NCBI RefSeq assembly: GCF_900231835.1
Contig: NZ_OCTN01000011.1
Coordinates: 1 to 64,000, forward strand
Length of the DNA stretch: 64,000 nucleotides
Source of the DNA: Pontivivens marinum
GTDB lineage: Bacteria > Pseudomonadota > Alphaproteobacteria > Rhodobacterales > Rhodobacteraceae
Reading direction: 5' to 3'
The notes below the pieces were generated by a model. The model saw nothing but the letters and a program-made list of their open reading frames with translations. It was not told the origin of the DNA and did no database searches. This document shows positions 16,203 to 25,050 of this stretch, piece after piece; the first letter of the stretch is position 1; each line of letters opens with the position of its first letter. The translations under genes and the position numbers were made by a program.

Positions 16203-16887
16203 GTTTATGTTAACTGAACGTGGCTAATGCGCCGATTTGCGAATCACGCAGGCTTTTCCCGAAATATCGCCGCATGGATTCGATGTTTTGCCTGAAAATG
16301 AGCCATCGACGGCACGGTGCCCAGAAATTACACGCCGCGATGTTTTCAGGATGACTGAACGCTACGTCGTGATCATGGCCAGCAAAAAAACAGCAATTTT
16401 GAATGCTTCCTATAGGTGACTATGCGTCATGTAAGCGGACCATAACTGTAGTAATACAGAGGAGCTTGTGCGGGTGGCATAGCATATGTCCTGTCTAGGG
16501 ATGATGAGCCAAGCCGTTGAGGGTTTGAGCTAATTTGCCAAATCCTTACAAGGAGTGGCGGGTGCGATCATGGCAAAACACCCATTTCCCCAGACCACAT
16601 GAGAGGGCTGGTTAGAGGGCGTGGATCGATATGTTGCGCTGCAAAAAACAGAGTTCTTGACCGAAAAACTGACCGCGAAAACGACGTCTGCGGGTAAAGC
16701 CTGAATGTGGAAAAATACACGTACTGACTGTGAATATTGGAAAAATCAGGCTTTACGTTGAGTTTTGAAATTTAATTAATTACTATTGTCTGCATCAGAC
16801 GATACTTTTGTGCGGGCGCGAAGTGATGCTATCCGAACTAGATGCTTTTCGGGCTATTGCGTCGCTAGGTAGAAAGTTGAGAGTGCA
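16203..16887. other. 685-bp gap between repA and the exopolysaccharide genes
   Basis: No convincing gene is seen. A short frame at 16570-16704 reads plausibly (EGWLEGVDRYVALQK) but has an in-frame TGA at 16600 and no usable start, so it may be a gene remnant. A strong inverted repeat at 16694-16756 lies near the 3' part. The last 100 bases are AT-rich and should contain the promoter of the sugar transferase gene. Confidence 0.4.
16694..16756. repeat. 11-bp inverted repeat upstream of the priming sugar transferase
   Basis: GTAAAGCCTGA (16694-16704) and TCAGGCTTTAC (16746-16756) are perfect inverted copies separated by 41 bp. The spacer itself holds two TTGG/TGTGG-AAAAAT half-repeats (around 16707 and 16737). 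It may be a terminator of a lost gene or an operator for the exopolysaccharide operon. Confidence 0.5.
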
Positions 16888-17571
16888 GTGAAAGATCTCG
16901 AGATAATGGAATCCCACGAGGCGCGCAGATTGCACGCCACCCCATTAAAACCAGTTTCATACTATAATGATTATGGCCTCAAACGTATGATTGACCTGTT
17001 GGGTTCGGCAGTGCTTTTGATTATACTATCTCCTGTCTTTCTGTTCTTTTGGCTGGCAATTCGCCGAGATGGTGGGCCAGGCTTGTATTCACAGCAACGT
17101 GTTGGCCGCCACGGAAAAATATTCACCTGCTGGAAGCTGCGCTCGATGTGCGTAAATGCTGAGCAGCGCTTGGCCGAGCATATCGCCAGCGATCCTGTGG
17201 CCGCGACTGAGTGGGCTGTTTCGCAAAAGCTCAAAAATGATCCGCGCATCACCTCTATCGGCCGGGTCATCCGTAAATATTCCATCGATGAGCTACCCCA
17301 GATCTGGAATGTTCTGCGTGGTGATATGAGCTTTGTTGGGCCCCGTCCTTTTATGCCCTGCCAGCAGGAGCTGTATTCCGGCGACACTGACGGGTATTAT
17401 GCAACGCGTCCGGGCATCACTGGCTTGTGGCAGGTTTCATGCCGTAACGATGCCAGCTTCGCAACGCGTGTTGTTTACGATTCACGCTATGCGGCAGATC
17501 TCAGTCTGATGAACGACATTCGCATCTGTTTGGCCACAGTGCGCGTGGTTCTGCGCGGAACGGGCCACTAA
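16888..17571 (+). CDS. undecaprenyl-phosphate sugar transferase (ExoY/PssA type)
   Basis: This 227-residue enzyme transfers a sugar-1-phosphate to undecaprenyl phosphate on the cytoplasmic side of the inner membrane, the first step of repeat-unit assembly. Seen are one N-terminal membrane segment (LLGSAVLLIILSPVFLFFWL, residues about 36-56) and the bacterial sugar transferase motifs QRVGRHGKIFTCWKLRSM, IRKYSIDELPQIWNVLRGDM, SFVGPRPF and RPGITGLWQVS. The length fits the short ExoY-like class. The first codon is GTG; ATG at 16906 is an alternative. A terminator-like hairpin follows 30 bp after the stop. Confidence 0.92.
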   Translation: MKDLEIMESHEARRLHATPLKPVSYYNDYGLKRMIDLLGSAVLLIILSPVFLFFWLAIRRDGGPGLYSQQRVGRHGKIFTCWKLRSMCVNAEQRLAEHIASDPVAATEWAVSQKLKNDPRITSIGRVIRKYSIDELPQIWNVLRGDMSFVGPRPFMPCQQELYSGDTDGYYATRPGITGLWQVSCRNDASFATRVVYDSRYAADLSLMNDIRICLATVRVVLRGTGH

Positions 17572-17600
17572 CGCCGGCCAAGCAATGTTTAAATTAGATC

Positions 17601-17634
17601 GTCCGGTATCAGGAAAGCTATCCTGCTGCCGGAC
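17601..17634 (+). terminator. terminator-like hairpin after the sugar transferase
   Basis: Nested arms GTCCGG...CAGGA and TCCTG...CCGGAC pair with small internal loops, followed by GTTTTCGTTT. Confidence 0.55.
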
Positions 17635-17759
17635 GTTTTCGTTTGGGGTGATCCGAATGTGATGGCGGCCTTGGCGCGCGGCTCAAATCGCCCGTTCAGC
17701 TATGGCGCACAGTTTGCTAGCAAAGAGATGCGCCTGTTTCAGGCAGGCGCCACCCCGGC

Positions 17760-19028
17760 ATGATATCAGCGGGCGAGGCAAACAGGGGCGTTGGATCTAT
17801 GTCGCAGGGAACCGTACGAACAGGGCCTGAAAACGTTGTTCTGGTCAGCGATTTTGCGAATATTAACGGCGGGCAGGCCAAGGTCGCGATCGACACCGCC
17901 GTTCTGTTGGCTGATGCGGGCATCAACGTCCATTTCTTTGCCGCGGTGGGCATGCCGGATGCCGCATTGTCCCATCCACGGATCGCGGTCGAGGTTTTGG
18001 GGCAGCACGACATTCTGGCCGAGCCAAACCGGATAAAGGCCACCTATACCGGTATCTGGAACCGGGCGGCAGCGGCGGCATTGCGCGCGTGTCTGTTAAG
18101 GTTTGATCCATCAAATACGGTTATGCATTGCCACGGCTATGCCAAGGCCCTGTCCCCCGCGATCGGGCCCTTGATGACGGATGGGCCGTTGCCCTGTGTG
18201 TACACAATGCATGAATATTTTCTGGCCTGCCCGAATGGCGGCTTTTATGATTACCAGAAGGGCGCGATTTGCCATCGCCGTGCGCTTGGCGTTGGCTGTC
18301 TGACCACGCATTGTGATGTGCGCCACCCCGCGCATAAGATCTGGCGCGTTTTGCGGCAGGGCGCGACCATCGGGCCGGGGCGTATTCCGCGGCGGCTTAA
18401 GGACGTGATCTATATCTCGCAAACGCAGCGCCGGATCATGGCACCCTATCTGGCGGACAGCACGCGCCTGCATTATGTGCCCAATCCGGTTGCGCCGCCC
18501 GACCTGCCGCCAGTGGATTTTACCGGCAACGATCTGTTCCTGTTTATCGGGCGGCTGAATCCCGAAAAGGGCGGTCTGGTTTTTGCCCGTGCCGCACGGG
18601 CCGCCGGGGTGAAGGCGGTTTTCGTCGGTGACGGTCCCGAGGCGCAGGCCATTCGTGCCGCCAATCCCGATGCGCATATCACAGGATGGCAAACACCCGC
18701 GCAGGTGCAGGACTGGATCGGCCGCGCCCATGCGCTGGTTTTTCCCAGCCTGTGGTCCGAGACATTCGGTCTGGTTGCATATGAGGCGATCGGCCGTGGG
18801 GTTCCGGTGATTTGTGGCGATTGGAATGCCGCGCAGGAGGGGGTAGAGGATGGGGTGACTGGTATCGTGTACCATCACCCGACTGTTGATGCGTTGGCCC
18901 GGGCGATATCGGGCACAGGCAGATTATCCCCGTTCGATATATCCGATCATATCGAGAAGTATTCCAGGACGCGATATTTCAATAACTTGATGAAAGTTTA
19001 CGAAGCGTCCATTAAAGGTCACTTATGA
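17760..19028 (+). CDS. glycosyltransferase family 4
   Basis: This 422-residue protein is a GT-B retaining glycosyltransferase acting in the cytoplasm on a lipid-linked repeat unit. The N-terminal half has a Gly-rich acceptor loop (SDFANINGGQAKVAIDTA). The C-terminal donor domain has FLFIGRLNPEKGGLVFARA, VFVGDGPEAQAI, and the E-x7-E motif in FPSLWSETFGLVAYEAIGRG. A Cys-rich insert (ACPNGGFYDYQKGAICHRR, then CLTTHCDVRH) resembles the segment seen in several plasmid-borne GT4 enzymes. The sugar donor is unknown. Its TGA overlaps the next gene's ATG (ATGA). Confidence 0.9.
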   Translation: MISAGEANRGVGSMSQGTVRTGPENVVLVSDFANINGGQAKVAIDTAVLLADAGINVHFFAAVGMPDAALSHPRIAVEVLGQHDILAEPNRIKATYTGIWNRAAAAALRACLLRFDPSNTVMHCHGYAKALSPAIGPLMTDGPLPCVYTMHEYFLACPNGGFYDYQKGAICHRRALGVGCLTTHCDVRHPAHKIWRVLRQGATIGPGRIPRRLKDVIYISQTQRRIMAPYLADSTRLHYVPNPVAPPDLPPVDFTGNDLFLFIGRLNPEKGGLVFARAARAAGVKAVFVGDGPEAQAIRAANPDAHITGWQTPAQVQDWIGRAHALVFPSLWSETFGLVAYEAIGRGVPVICGDWNAAQEGVEDGVTGIVYHHPTVDALARAISGTGRLSPFDISDHIEKYSRTRYFNNLMKVYEASIKGHL

Positions 19029-20353
19029 TTTTTGCGGTTATAAGCTTTGCCCTATACGCAATACTTCTGGCAGGTATTGGGTTTCTGGGCGTTCAGCGTG
19101 CTCGACCTGCATTGATATCGACCGCACTTATACTTGCCGTTCTGACGATCTTCAGGCAGTTCATATATTATTTAGGGCTGGATCAGCCCTATCCGCAGGG
19201 GTTTTTCAATTATACCGAATGGAACCTGATCCTGCGGGCCAATCTGGTTTGTATCGCGTGGATCGTGATTTTGTTTTCCAGTTATCTCGCCTTTACCCCC
19301 GCGGCGCATCTGTTCACATCCCTGCTGCCCTCCGGCCCGAATTTGAGCGTTGAAAAGCCGCGCGGTGTCCGGGTGATGGTGCTGGCTCCGGCATGTTTTG
19401 CGATTTTGGGCACGCTCTACCTTGTGCTGCAATCGGGCGGCGTTGCGCAGTTTCTGTATGATTCAAAGGTGGCCAAGGGTCTGCGCGGTTTGTTCGTCTT
19501 TCAGGAGGCGACGACGCTGGCCTCTATACTGGCGCTATACGGATTTATCATATGTCTGAATAAGGAAAAGACAGGTATACGCAGGATAAGCCGTGGTTCC
19601 GCAGGATATATATTCATCATAATCGCGTCGATGGCCGTGAATTATATTTGGGGAAACCGCTACAATATCGCGCTGATGGTGGTTTCATCGGGGATCGTCT
19701 GGCATTACTGGGTCGCGCGGCTGAATATTGTGAAGGTGGTGGTCTATGCCCTGCTTGCCATGGCCGCGCTGGAGGCACTGCGCAATTTGCGCGGGGAGCT
19801 GGTTTCATCCGCGACGGGGCGGACATTCTCGACCTATTCCAACCCGTGGCTCAGCCTGTCCACGGCCCTGCATTTTGTCGAGTTCGACGCGCTGATGCTG
19901 GCGTTGCGCGATACCGGTCATCTATTCGATTTCAGGCACGGGCAGGATTTTATCAATGGTCTGCTCAGCTGGATTCCGCGCAGCATCTATCCTGAAAAGG
20001 AGACCTTCAATATCGGCCCGTGGTTCCGCCGTGTGTACCAGCCGCAGATCATCAATGGCTGGCCGGTGACCACGATGGGCGCGTGGTATGTGAATTTTGG
20101 ATATTGGGGCATCTTTCTGGGGGCCGCGCTTTCGGGATGTGTGCTGCGGGTGTTCGATATGGCGTTCAAGGGGCTGAGAGAGGATCCGTGGAAGGCGGTG
20201 ATCGGGATCAGTCTGGCGATTTTCATGTTCGAGGGCGGGGTGAATACCGGATTTCCGCAAAAGGTCTTCTTGCTGATCCTGCCGCTTTCATGGGCGTCAT
20301 TCTGGATCCGCCTCATGAACCGGCCCGCGCCGCCGCGATCGGGGGGGAAGTGA
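19025..20353 (+). CDS. O-antigen polymerase-like membrane protein (Wzy)
   Basis: This 442-residue membrane protein has about ten to twelve helices. The region WIPRSIYPEKETFNIGPWF followed by TTMGAWYVNFGYWGIFLGA is typical of oligosaccharide repeat-unit polymerases (P-x-IYP-x-K and the G-x-Y-x-NFG motif). It would polymerise the undecaprenyl-linked unit in the periplasm. It is coupled to the upstream GT4 gene by an ATGA overlap and to the downstream sulfotransferase gene by TGATG. Confidence 0.8.
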   Translation: MIFAVISFALYAILLAGIGFLGVQRARPALISTALILAVLTIFRQFIYYLGLDQPYPQGFFNYTEWNLILRANLVCIAWIVILFSSYLAFTPAAHLFTSLLPSGPNLSVEKPRGVRVMVLAPACFAILGTLYLVLQSGGVAQFLYDSKVAKGLRGLFVFQEATTLASILALYGFIICLNKEKTGIRRISRGSAGYIFIIIASMAVNYIWGNRYNIALMVVSSGIVWHYWVARLNIVKVVVYALLAMAALEALRNLRGELVSSATGRTFSTYSNPWLSLSTALHFVEFDALMLALRDTGHLFDFRHGQDFINGLLSWIPRSIYPEKETFNIGPWFRRVYQPQIINGWPVTTMGAWYVNFGYWGIFLGAALSGCVLRVFDMAFKGLREDPWKAVIGISLAIFMFEGGVNTGFPQKVFLLILPLSWASFWIRLMNRPAPPRSGGK

Positions 20354-21264
20354 TGGGCCGCTCGCTGATCCTGGTAACAGGTGCGCCGCGCACCGCGACA
20401 ACGCCGGTTGGCAATATGCTGGCCAGTGCCAGAAAAACAGTATCGCTTTATGAACCGCTGGGCCCCACGGGGATGAGGCGGTTTCAAACATGGTTTCCCA
20501 TGGCCGGCGATCCGGGCGCGCAGCAGCTTGGCACGCTGGTCGAGGATTTGCGCGACTTGCGGATGCGTGGGCTGAAATCGCAGCAGCGCGGCGGGGTCTT
20601 TTCTGTCAAACGTGCATTTCTGGGCAGCCGCACGCTGCATTCCTATCGGGTGGCGCGGTTGCGGATCGGGGCGGAGCACCTGATCTGGAAGGATCCGCAT
20701 GCGATCTTTCTGGCGGCGGATATTGCAAAACAGGGTGTGCCGGTGGTTCTGACCATTCGGCAGGCCCGGGCGCATGCTGCCAGCTATCTCCGGCTTGGCT
20801 GGGTTTCTAGAGCGGGTGAGCTTTACCCGCGCTGGCGCGATCGTTTTGGTCGCTGTGATATCATTGAACGGTTCCTGCCCGATGCGGGGGAGGCTGTGAC
20901 TTCTGCCGCGTTATTGTGGCGCATGTGCTATCTGCCCTTTTTGCAGCAGGGGGTGCTGGATCATGTGCATCTGGTCACGCCCGATGCATTGATGCAGGAC
21001 GAGCGCGCCTGTTATGCGGAGCTGTTCGGCAAGCTGGGTCTGGAGCAAAGCGCCAGAACCCGCGCAATGTTGCAGGCCCCCAGAAGCGATGCGGGCAACC
21101 GGCCCTCACGCGGGACAACCCATGATTGGGGGCGCTCGGTCGCGGCGGTGAATACCTATTGGCGCGAGATCCTGACGGCGGATGATCTGGCCAGAATTCA
21201 CACGATCACCGGCGATATCGAGGGGCCGATCCTGACATCTATGCCCGGTACAGAACCGCACTGA
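20353..21264 (+). CDS. sulfotransferase-family protein
   Basis: This 303-residue protein has the two PAPS-binding signatures of sulfotransferases: a 5'-phosphosulfate loop LVTGAPRTATTPVGNML near the N-terminus and a 3'-phosphate region VVLTIRQARAHAASYLRLGW near residue 135. It would transfer sulfate from PAPS to a sugar of the repeat unit in the cytoplasm; the acceptor is unknown. The start at 20353 overlaps the polymerase stop by one base. The last 26 bp overlap the convergent flippase gene. It is one of five sulfotransferase-like genes in the window. Confidence 0.82.
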   Translation: MGRSLILVTGAPRTATTPVGNMLASARKTVSLYEPLGPTGMRRFQTWFPMAGDPGAQQLGTLVEDLRDLRMRGLKSQQRGGVFSVKRAFLGSRTLHSYRVARLRIGAEHLIWKDPHAIFLAADIAKQGVPVVLTIRQARAHAASYLRLGWVSRAGELYPRWRDRFGRCDIIERFLPDAGEAVTSAALLWRMCYLPFLQQGVLDHVHLVTPDALMQDERACYAELFGKLGLEQSARTRAMLQAPRSDAGNRPSRGTTHDWGRSVAAVNTYWREILTADDLARIHTITGDIEGPILTSMPGTEPH

Positions 21265-22435
21265 AATAGGCGGTGCGAAACAGGGTGGTAGCCACCATCG
21301 CCATCCCCGCCCCGTTCAGCCCGAAATAGTGGATGCCGATCACGGTAAAGGGGATGGTCGTCAGCAGGGAGGCGGTTTGAACCACCCTGAAAATCCGGAA
21401 ATTCCGCTGTGCGATCAGCGCGGCCTGTATCACCGCTGAAATCAGGCGCAGGGCAATCGCGGCCGAAATCCACATCAGCAATCCATATGCCTGTACATAT
21501 TCGGGACCGAAGGCGATGTTCAGAAATGGTTTCCCGATTAGATAGGCCAGTCCCATGCCCACCGCCGAAACCAGCGCCGCCGCATATAGGGCCGTGCGGA
21601 TCCGCGCGAAGAAATCCCGCCGGTTGCCCTCGATCCACAGCTTGCTGAGATGCGATCCGATTGCCTGCTCGATGGTGACGAACAGCCCCACGCTGGCGCG
21701 CTGTATGAGCGAGATCGTGGTGTAATAGGACAGGGCAACCGTACCGATCAGGGAATATACAATGAATCTGGGTATATTGGTTTGTAGCGATGCGAAAAAG
21801 TGGCCGATGCCCAAGTGAAATGTGTTCTGTGTTAGCGAACATATTCGCCTTATGCTCGGGTCAATTCTGATATACTCGCCGCTTTTACGAACGGCGGGAA
21901 AGTCGTGCATTATTTGCACCAGAACCAATATGATCGTTTGCACCCAGAACGCCGTTTGCGCATCCCGCGTGATGTATAGAACGAGGCCAAAGCATAGCAG
22001 CAGGACAGGGCCGCGGATCAGCAAGGAGCGTGCCACGAGGCCGATCCGTCCGGCACGTTGCAGCACGCCGTAGCAAAGCTCGGAATGCATCTCGACAGCT
22101 TTCATCACGCAAATGGGCACGGCCAGCGCTATAAAATCCGCGTTCAGAAATGAAATTATGATAAGGCTGATAAAAACAAGCAGAATAGATGATATCGACT
22201 GTACCGACAGGAATGTACTATATCTGAATTCTCTGTTGATATCCGTGGATAAATTGGGTCGCAAACCCATCAGGAACAGCATATATAGTGGCTGAACCAC
22301 TGCCATAATATACCCGAATTCCGCAACAGTATGTATATTTGTAAGGTTCGTAAGAAGTGAAAGAACGCCAAGCTGACTGATAAGGTAAACCACATTGGCG
22401 GCGCCAAGGCCGCCGATCTGGCGCATAATTTTCAC
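21239..22435 (-). CDS. polysaccharide flippase (Wzx-like)
   Basis: This 398-residue protein has about twelve predicted helices and the N-terminal pattern of O-antigen/teichoic-acid exporters (IGGLGAANVVYLISQLGVLSLLTN, then VAEFGYIMAVVQPLYMLFLMGL). Such MOP-superfamily proteins flip undecaprenyl-linked repeat units to the periplasm. It is convergent with, and overlaps, the sulfotransferase at 20353. Its own strand carries another sulfotransferase and a GT4 upstream, with a 60-bp gap before this gene. Confidence 0.82.
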   Translation of the reverse strand: MKIMRQIGGLGAANVVYLISQLGVLSLLTNLTNIHTVAEFGYIMAVVQPLYMLFLMGLRPNLSTDINREFRYSTFLSVQSISSILLVFISLIIISFLNADFIALAVPICVMKAVEMHSELCYGVLQRAGRIGLVARSLLIRGPVLLLCFGLVLYITRDAQTAFWVQTIILVLVQIMHDFPAVRKSGEYIRIDPSIRRICSLTQNTFHLGIGHFFASLQTNIPRFIVYSLIGTVALSYYTTISLIQRASVGLFVTIEQAIGSHLSKLWIEGNRRDFFARIRTALYAAALVSAVGMGLAYLIGKPFLNIAFGPEYVQAYGLLMWISAAIALRLISAVIQAALIAQRNFRIFRVVQTASLLTTIPFTVIGIHYFGLNGAGMAMVATTLFRTAYFSAVLYRA

Positions 22436-22495
22436 GACCTATCGCTTTCGCTATTATTTGAATAGATGGCAATCGGAGGCATTTTAAATTTGTCC

Positions 22496-23422
22496 TTATT
22501 CGAAATGAATTCCGAATTCTGCGGAGAGCTGTTCGTTCACATTCCTGAATTCGGCGCGCAATTCGGCCAGAACGGCGGTATCCGTGGCGGATTGTGTCAG
22601 GGTCTTGTTACTGGTGTTTAGCGTACGATACAGGCTGCGCAGGCGATTATAGGCCGCGCCCTGTGGCAGCAGGTGGCGTACCGCGACATTCAGTTTCTGC
22701 AGTTTGCGGCTGGCGGGCATGTAGGTCTCGTTCTCGTGCGGGAAATCATAGCTTTCATAGAAATCCGGCGACAGGCCGACCCACTGCGCGACATCCTTGA
22801 TAAAGGTGCCCTGATCCTGCCGGACCTCGTCGAAATTGCGCACCATCATGCGGTTCGGGCCGAGATGCTGCCTCCATTCGCGCAGGTGGTGGATATAGGC
22901 GGCATTTTCCAGCGCGTTCTGCGCCAGCTCGTTCCCATTGAAATCACAGGTTTTCGCGCGAGCCGCATCCACAAATGTGGCGAAATCCATATGGTCCGGG
23001 ATCCAGTTCCAGTTATTGTGGAAGTAATTGTACAGCGAATAGATCTGCTGTGACGGTTCGCGCAGGATGAACAGGCATTTGGCATCATTGGCCAGCGCGG
23101 GAATAACCGATTTTGCTGTCGCGCTGTACATATAGCCGGGGGTGGATTCGACGATAACCTTTGCGCTGCTGCGGGCGGTTGCGGCGAACTGGTCGCGCCA
23201 GCTTTCATATCCTTGACGGATATGTGCTTGGGGGCGGTGCATATGTGTGCCCGGATCGACGAGGAAATAAGTTTCCTTTTCCCGCGATCCGGTGGCGTCA
23301 GGATGGGCGGCGATCCATTGATGCACGGAACTGGTGCCTGCCTTTGGCGCCCCTGCGATGAAGAGGTTCGGGATCCATTCCAGTTGTGCGGGGGTGGGTG
23401 GCTCATGCATTGACGAGCTCAT
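22496..23422 (-). CDS. sulfotransferase-family protein (heparan N-sulfotransferase-like)
   Basis: The 308-residue product has the classic PAPS-binding start LFIAGAPKAGTSSVHQWIAAHP, the middle motif VIVESTPGYMYS and the 3'-phosphate motif LFILREPSQQIYSLYNYF. EKETYFLVDPG matches the family KEPxFF region. It resembles Sulfotransfer_1 members that act on polysaccharides. The start ATG at 23422 overlaps the end of the upstream GT4 by 20 bp; ATG at 23410 is an alternative. It probably modifies the polysaccharide whose sugars are added by the neighbouring GT4. Confidence 0.87.
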   Translation of the reverse strand: MSSSMHEPPTPAQLEWIPNLFIAGAPKAGTSSVHQWIAAHPDATGSREKETYFLVDPGTHMHRPQAHIRQGYESWRDQFAATARSSAKVIVESTPGYMYSATAKSVIPALANDAKCLFILREPSQQIYSLYNYFHNNWNWIPDHMDFATFVDAARAKTCDFNGNELAQNALENAAYIHHLREWRQHLGPNRMMVRNFDEVRQDQGTFIKDVAQWVGLSPDFYESYDFPHENETYMPASRKLQKLNVAVRHLLPQGAAYNRLRSLYRTLNTSNKTLTQSATDTAVLAELRAEFRNVNEQLSAEFGIHFE

Positions 23423-24482
23423 CCAATATGCCGGTCAGCCGTTCCTGCCAGACCTCGATCGTGAAATCGCGCTGATATGATTCCAGCGCATTGCCGCGCA
23501 TCGTCTGCAAGGTGCTTTTGCGCAGCGAGAGCAGCATTTCGAACAGGTCATCCTCCGTCAGGTCGAAGCTGTAGCCCGAGATCCCCTCTTCGATCAGCTC
23601 GTCCATCGCGCTGCGCCGTGAACAGATAACAGGGGTGCCGTTTCGCAGGGCTTCAGGGATGACCAGCGGCAGCCCCTCCCAGCGGGAGGGCACGACCAGC
23701 GCATCCGCATGGGCATACCACGAATCCATGCTGCCCTTTTCCGCCCATCCAGACAGGGTAACCCCCCTGGGCAGATCGATATCGCCACCATCGTTGCGGA
23801 CCTTTGCCCCCACAACATGCAGCGCCAGATCCGTGCGGTGTTCGGTTGTGCGGCGAAAGGCGCCAAGCAGGATATCCAGCCCCTTTTGCCGGTCAAAGCG
23901 CCCGACGAAAAGCAGGTTCAGTCTATCGGGATCAATGCTGGGCCTGTTTGTGGATCGGGCCAGTTCCTGTGTGGGTGCCACCGCATTTTCCAGGGTTTTG
24001 TGAACACCCCGATAGCCAAGAGTTCTGGCCAGCCGTTCATCCGCCCGCCCGATATTCAGCACAAGATCGGCCAGCGCGCACAGGTGCCCCTCGATCAGAC
24101 GGACACAGCGCGCCTGAACCCCCGTCTTGTTTTCATAACGCGATATCGCCCAGCTATGCGCGATATAGACCCCCTTGCCCCGCCATCCGGCCAGACGCAG
24201 AAAGACCAGCGCCGCCAGCGAGAATGTGGAGTGGAAAAAGACGATATCCGGTTCGGTTTCGCGCAACATGCGGCGCGATTGTACCAGCATGTTCCAGATG
24301 GATTTCAGCCCGCGTTTTTCGGATGCAAAGGTGGAGTGGTGCATCGTGTCGGGCAGGTCCTGTGCGTGCCCCTCCGGAAACAGAAAGACATTGTGCACAC
24401 GGTCAGGGGTATGACTGTCGAAATTCTGTAAATAGGTGGAAACACCGCCGATCGCTGTTTCGCAGACGTGCAGTATTTTCAT
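23403..24482 (-). CDS. glycosyltransferase family 4
   Basis: This 359-residue enzyme starts with the typical MKILHVCETAIGGVSTYLQN and has the GT4 donor domain LLFVGRFDRQKGLDILLGAF, VTLSGWAEKGSMDSWYAHAD and the E-x7-E motif in PSRWEGLPLVIPEALRNGTP. Strong similarity in layout to capsular glycosyltransferases of the TuaC/EpsD type. An open frame continues upstream of 24482, but only the internal ATG gives a normal N-terminus. It is the first gene of a minus-strand unit GT4-sulfotransferase-flippase. Confidence 0.92.
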   Translation of the reverse strand: MKILHVCETAIGGVSTYLQNFDSHTPDRVHNVFLFPEGHAQDLPDTMHHSTFASEKRGLKSIWNMLVQSRRMLRETEPDIVFFHSTFSLAALVFLRLAGWRGKGVYIAHSWAISRYENKTGVQARCVRLIEGHLCALADLVLNIGRADERLARTLGYRGVHKTLENAVAPTQELARSTNRPSIDPDRLNLLFVGRFDRQKGLDILLGAFRRTTEHRTDLALHVVGAKVRNDGGDIDLPRGVTLSGWAEKGSMDSWYAHADALVVPSRWEGLPLVIPEALRNGTPVICSRRSAMDELIEEGISGYSFDLTEDDLFEMLLSLRKSTLQTMRGNALESYQRDFTIEVWQERLTGILDELVNA

Positions 24483-25050
24483 TGAATTCTTGTTTACCCC
24501 GTTTGCGCGCGCGGACGCCTGTAAACGCGAAGCCCCGGCAATGCGCAGCGGGGCCATACTTGATAAAAAAAATCGCCGCGTTGTCGGCTGTCTGGTGCCA
24601 TCCGCGGAGGTCGGTCGGGTTGCCGATCGAAAACCGGGCCAGCGTGCCCTGTACCCGCCGCTAGGTTCCGGCGAACCCGTATCCGATCCGTATCTGTTAT
24701 GGCTACCCGAGCTGCGGCCGGCTTTCCAGACGCCTAGCACGGGTTTTCGCTATTTTTGCAGCGGTTTACGTGGATTGCCGCCCCGTGGTGGCGGTGCTGC
24801 GGATCCGGTCGGCGGCTGGATGCTGTTCGCGCGCGGTTATCCGCCCGGAAATCCCGGTATGGATTGTGTTTATGCACTGCTATGTCCCCCTTGCGCGATT
24901 AATGCCCGAATGCGGGCGCAGCAAAAGCGCGGCATGTCCGGTTCCGGCATCACCCTGTGCGTGATGCATCGTGCAGGTAAAGATTCCGGTAATTTGCGGC
25001 GCCTACCGATACCGGCGCGGGGGATGCCGGTATCGGTAAGGGTTGTGCGG
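24483..25050. other. 568-bp gap between GT4 and manC
   Basis: Both neighbours are on the minus strand. Open frames exist on both strands, but their translations look non-coding (Pro/Arg/Cys-rich, no domain). The left end should hold the promoter of the GT4 operon; the right end contains the manC terminator hairpin. Nothing else is recognised. Confidence 0.5.
25004..25038 (-). terminator. 13-bp stem-loop after manC
   Basis: Perfect arms TACCGATACCGGC and GCCGGTATCGGTA with a 9-nt loop, 12 bases beyond the manC stop on the minus strand. No T-run follows. Confidence 0.65.

Noticed and set aside
16237-16419. Open frame of 60 codons after repA
   Set aside because: It starts at TTG, lacks a ribosome site, and has no recognisable features.
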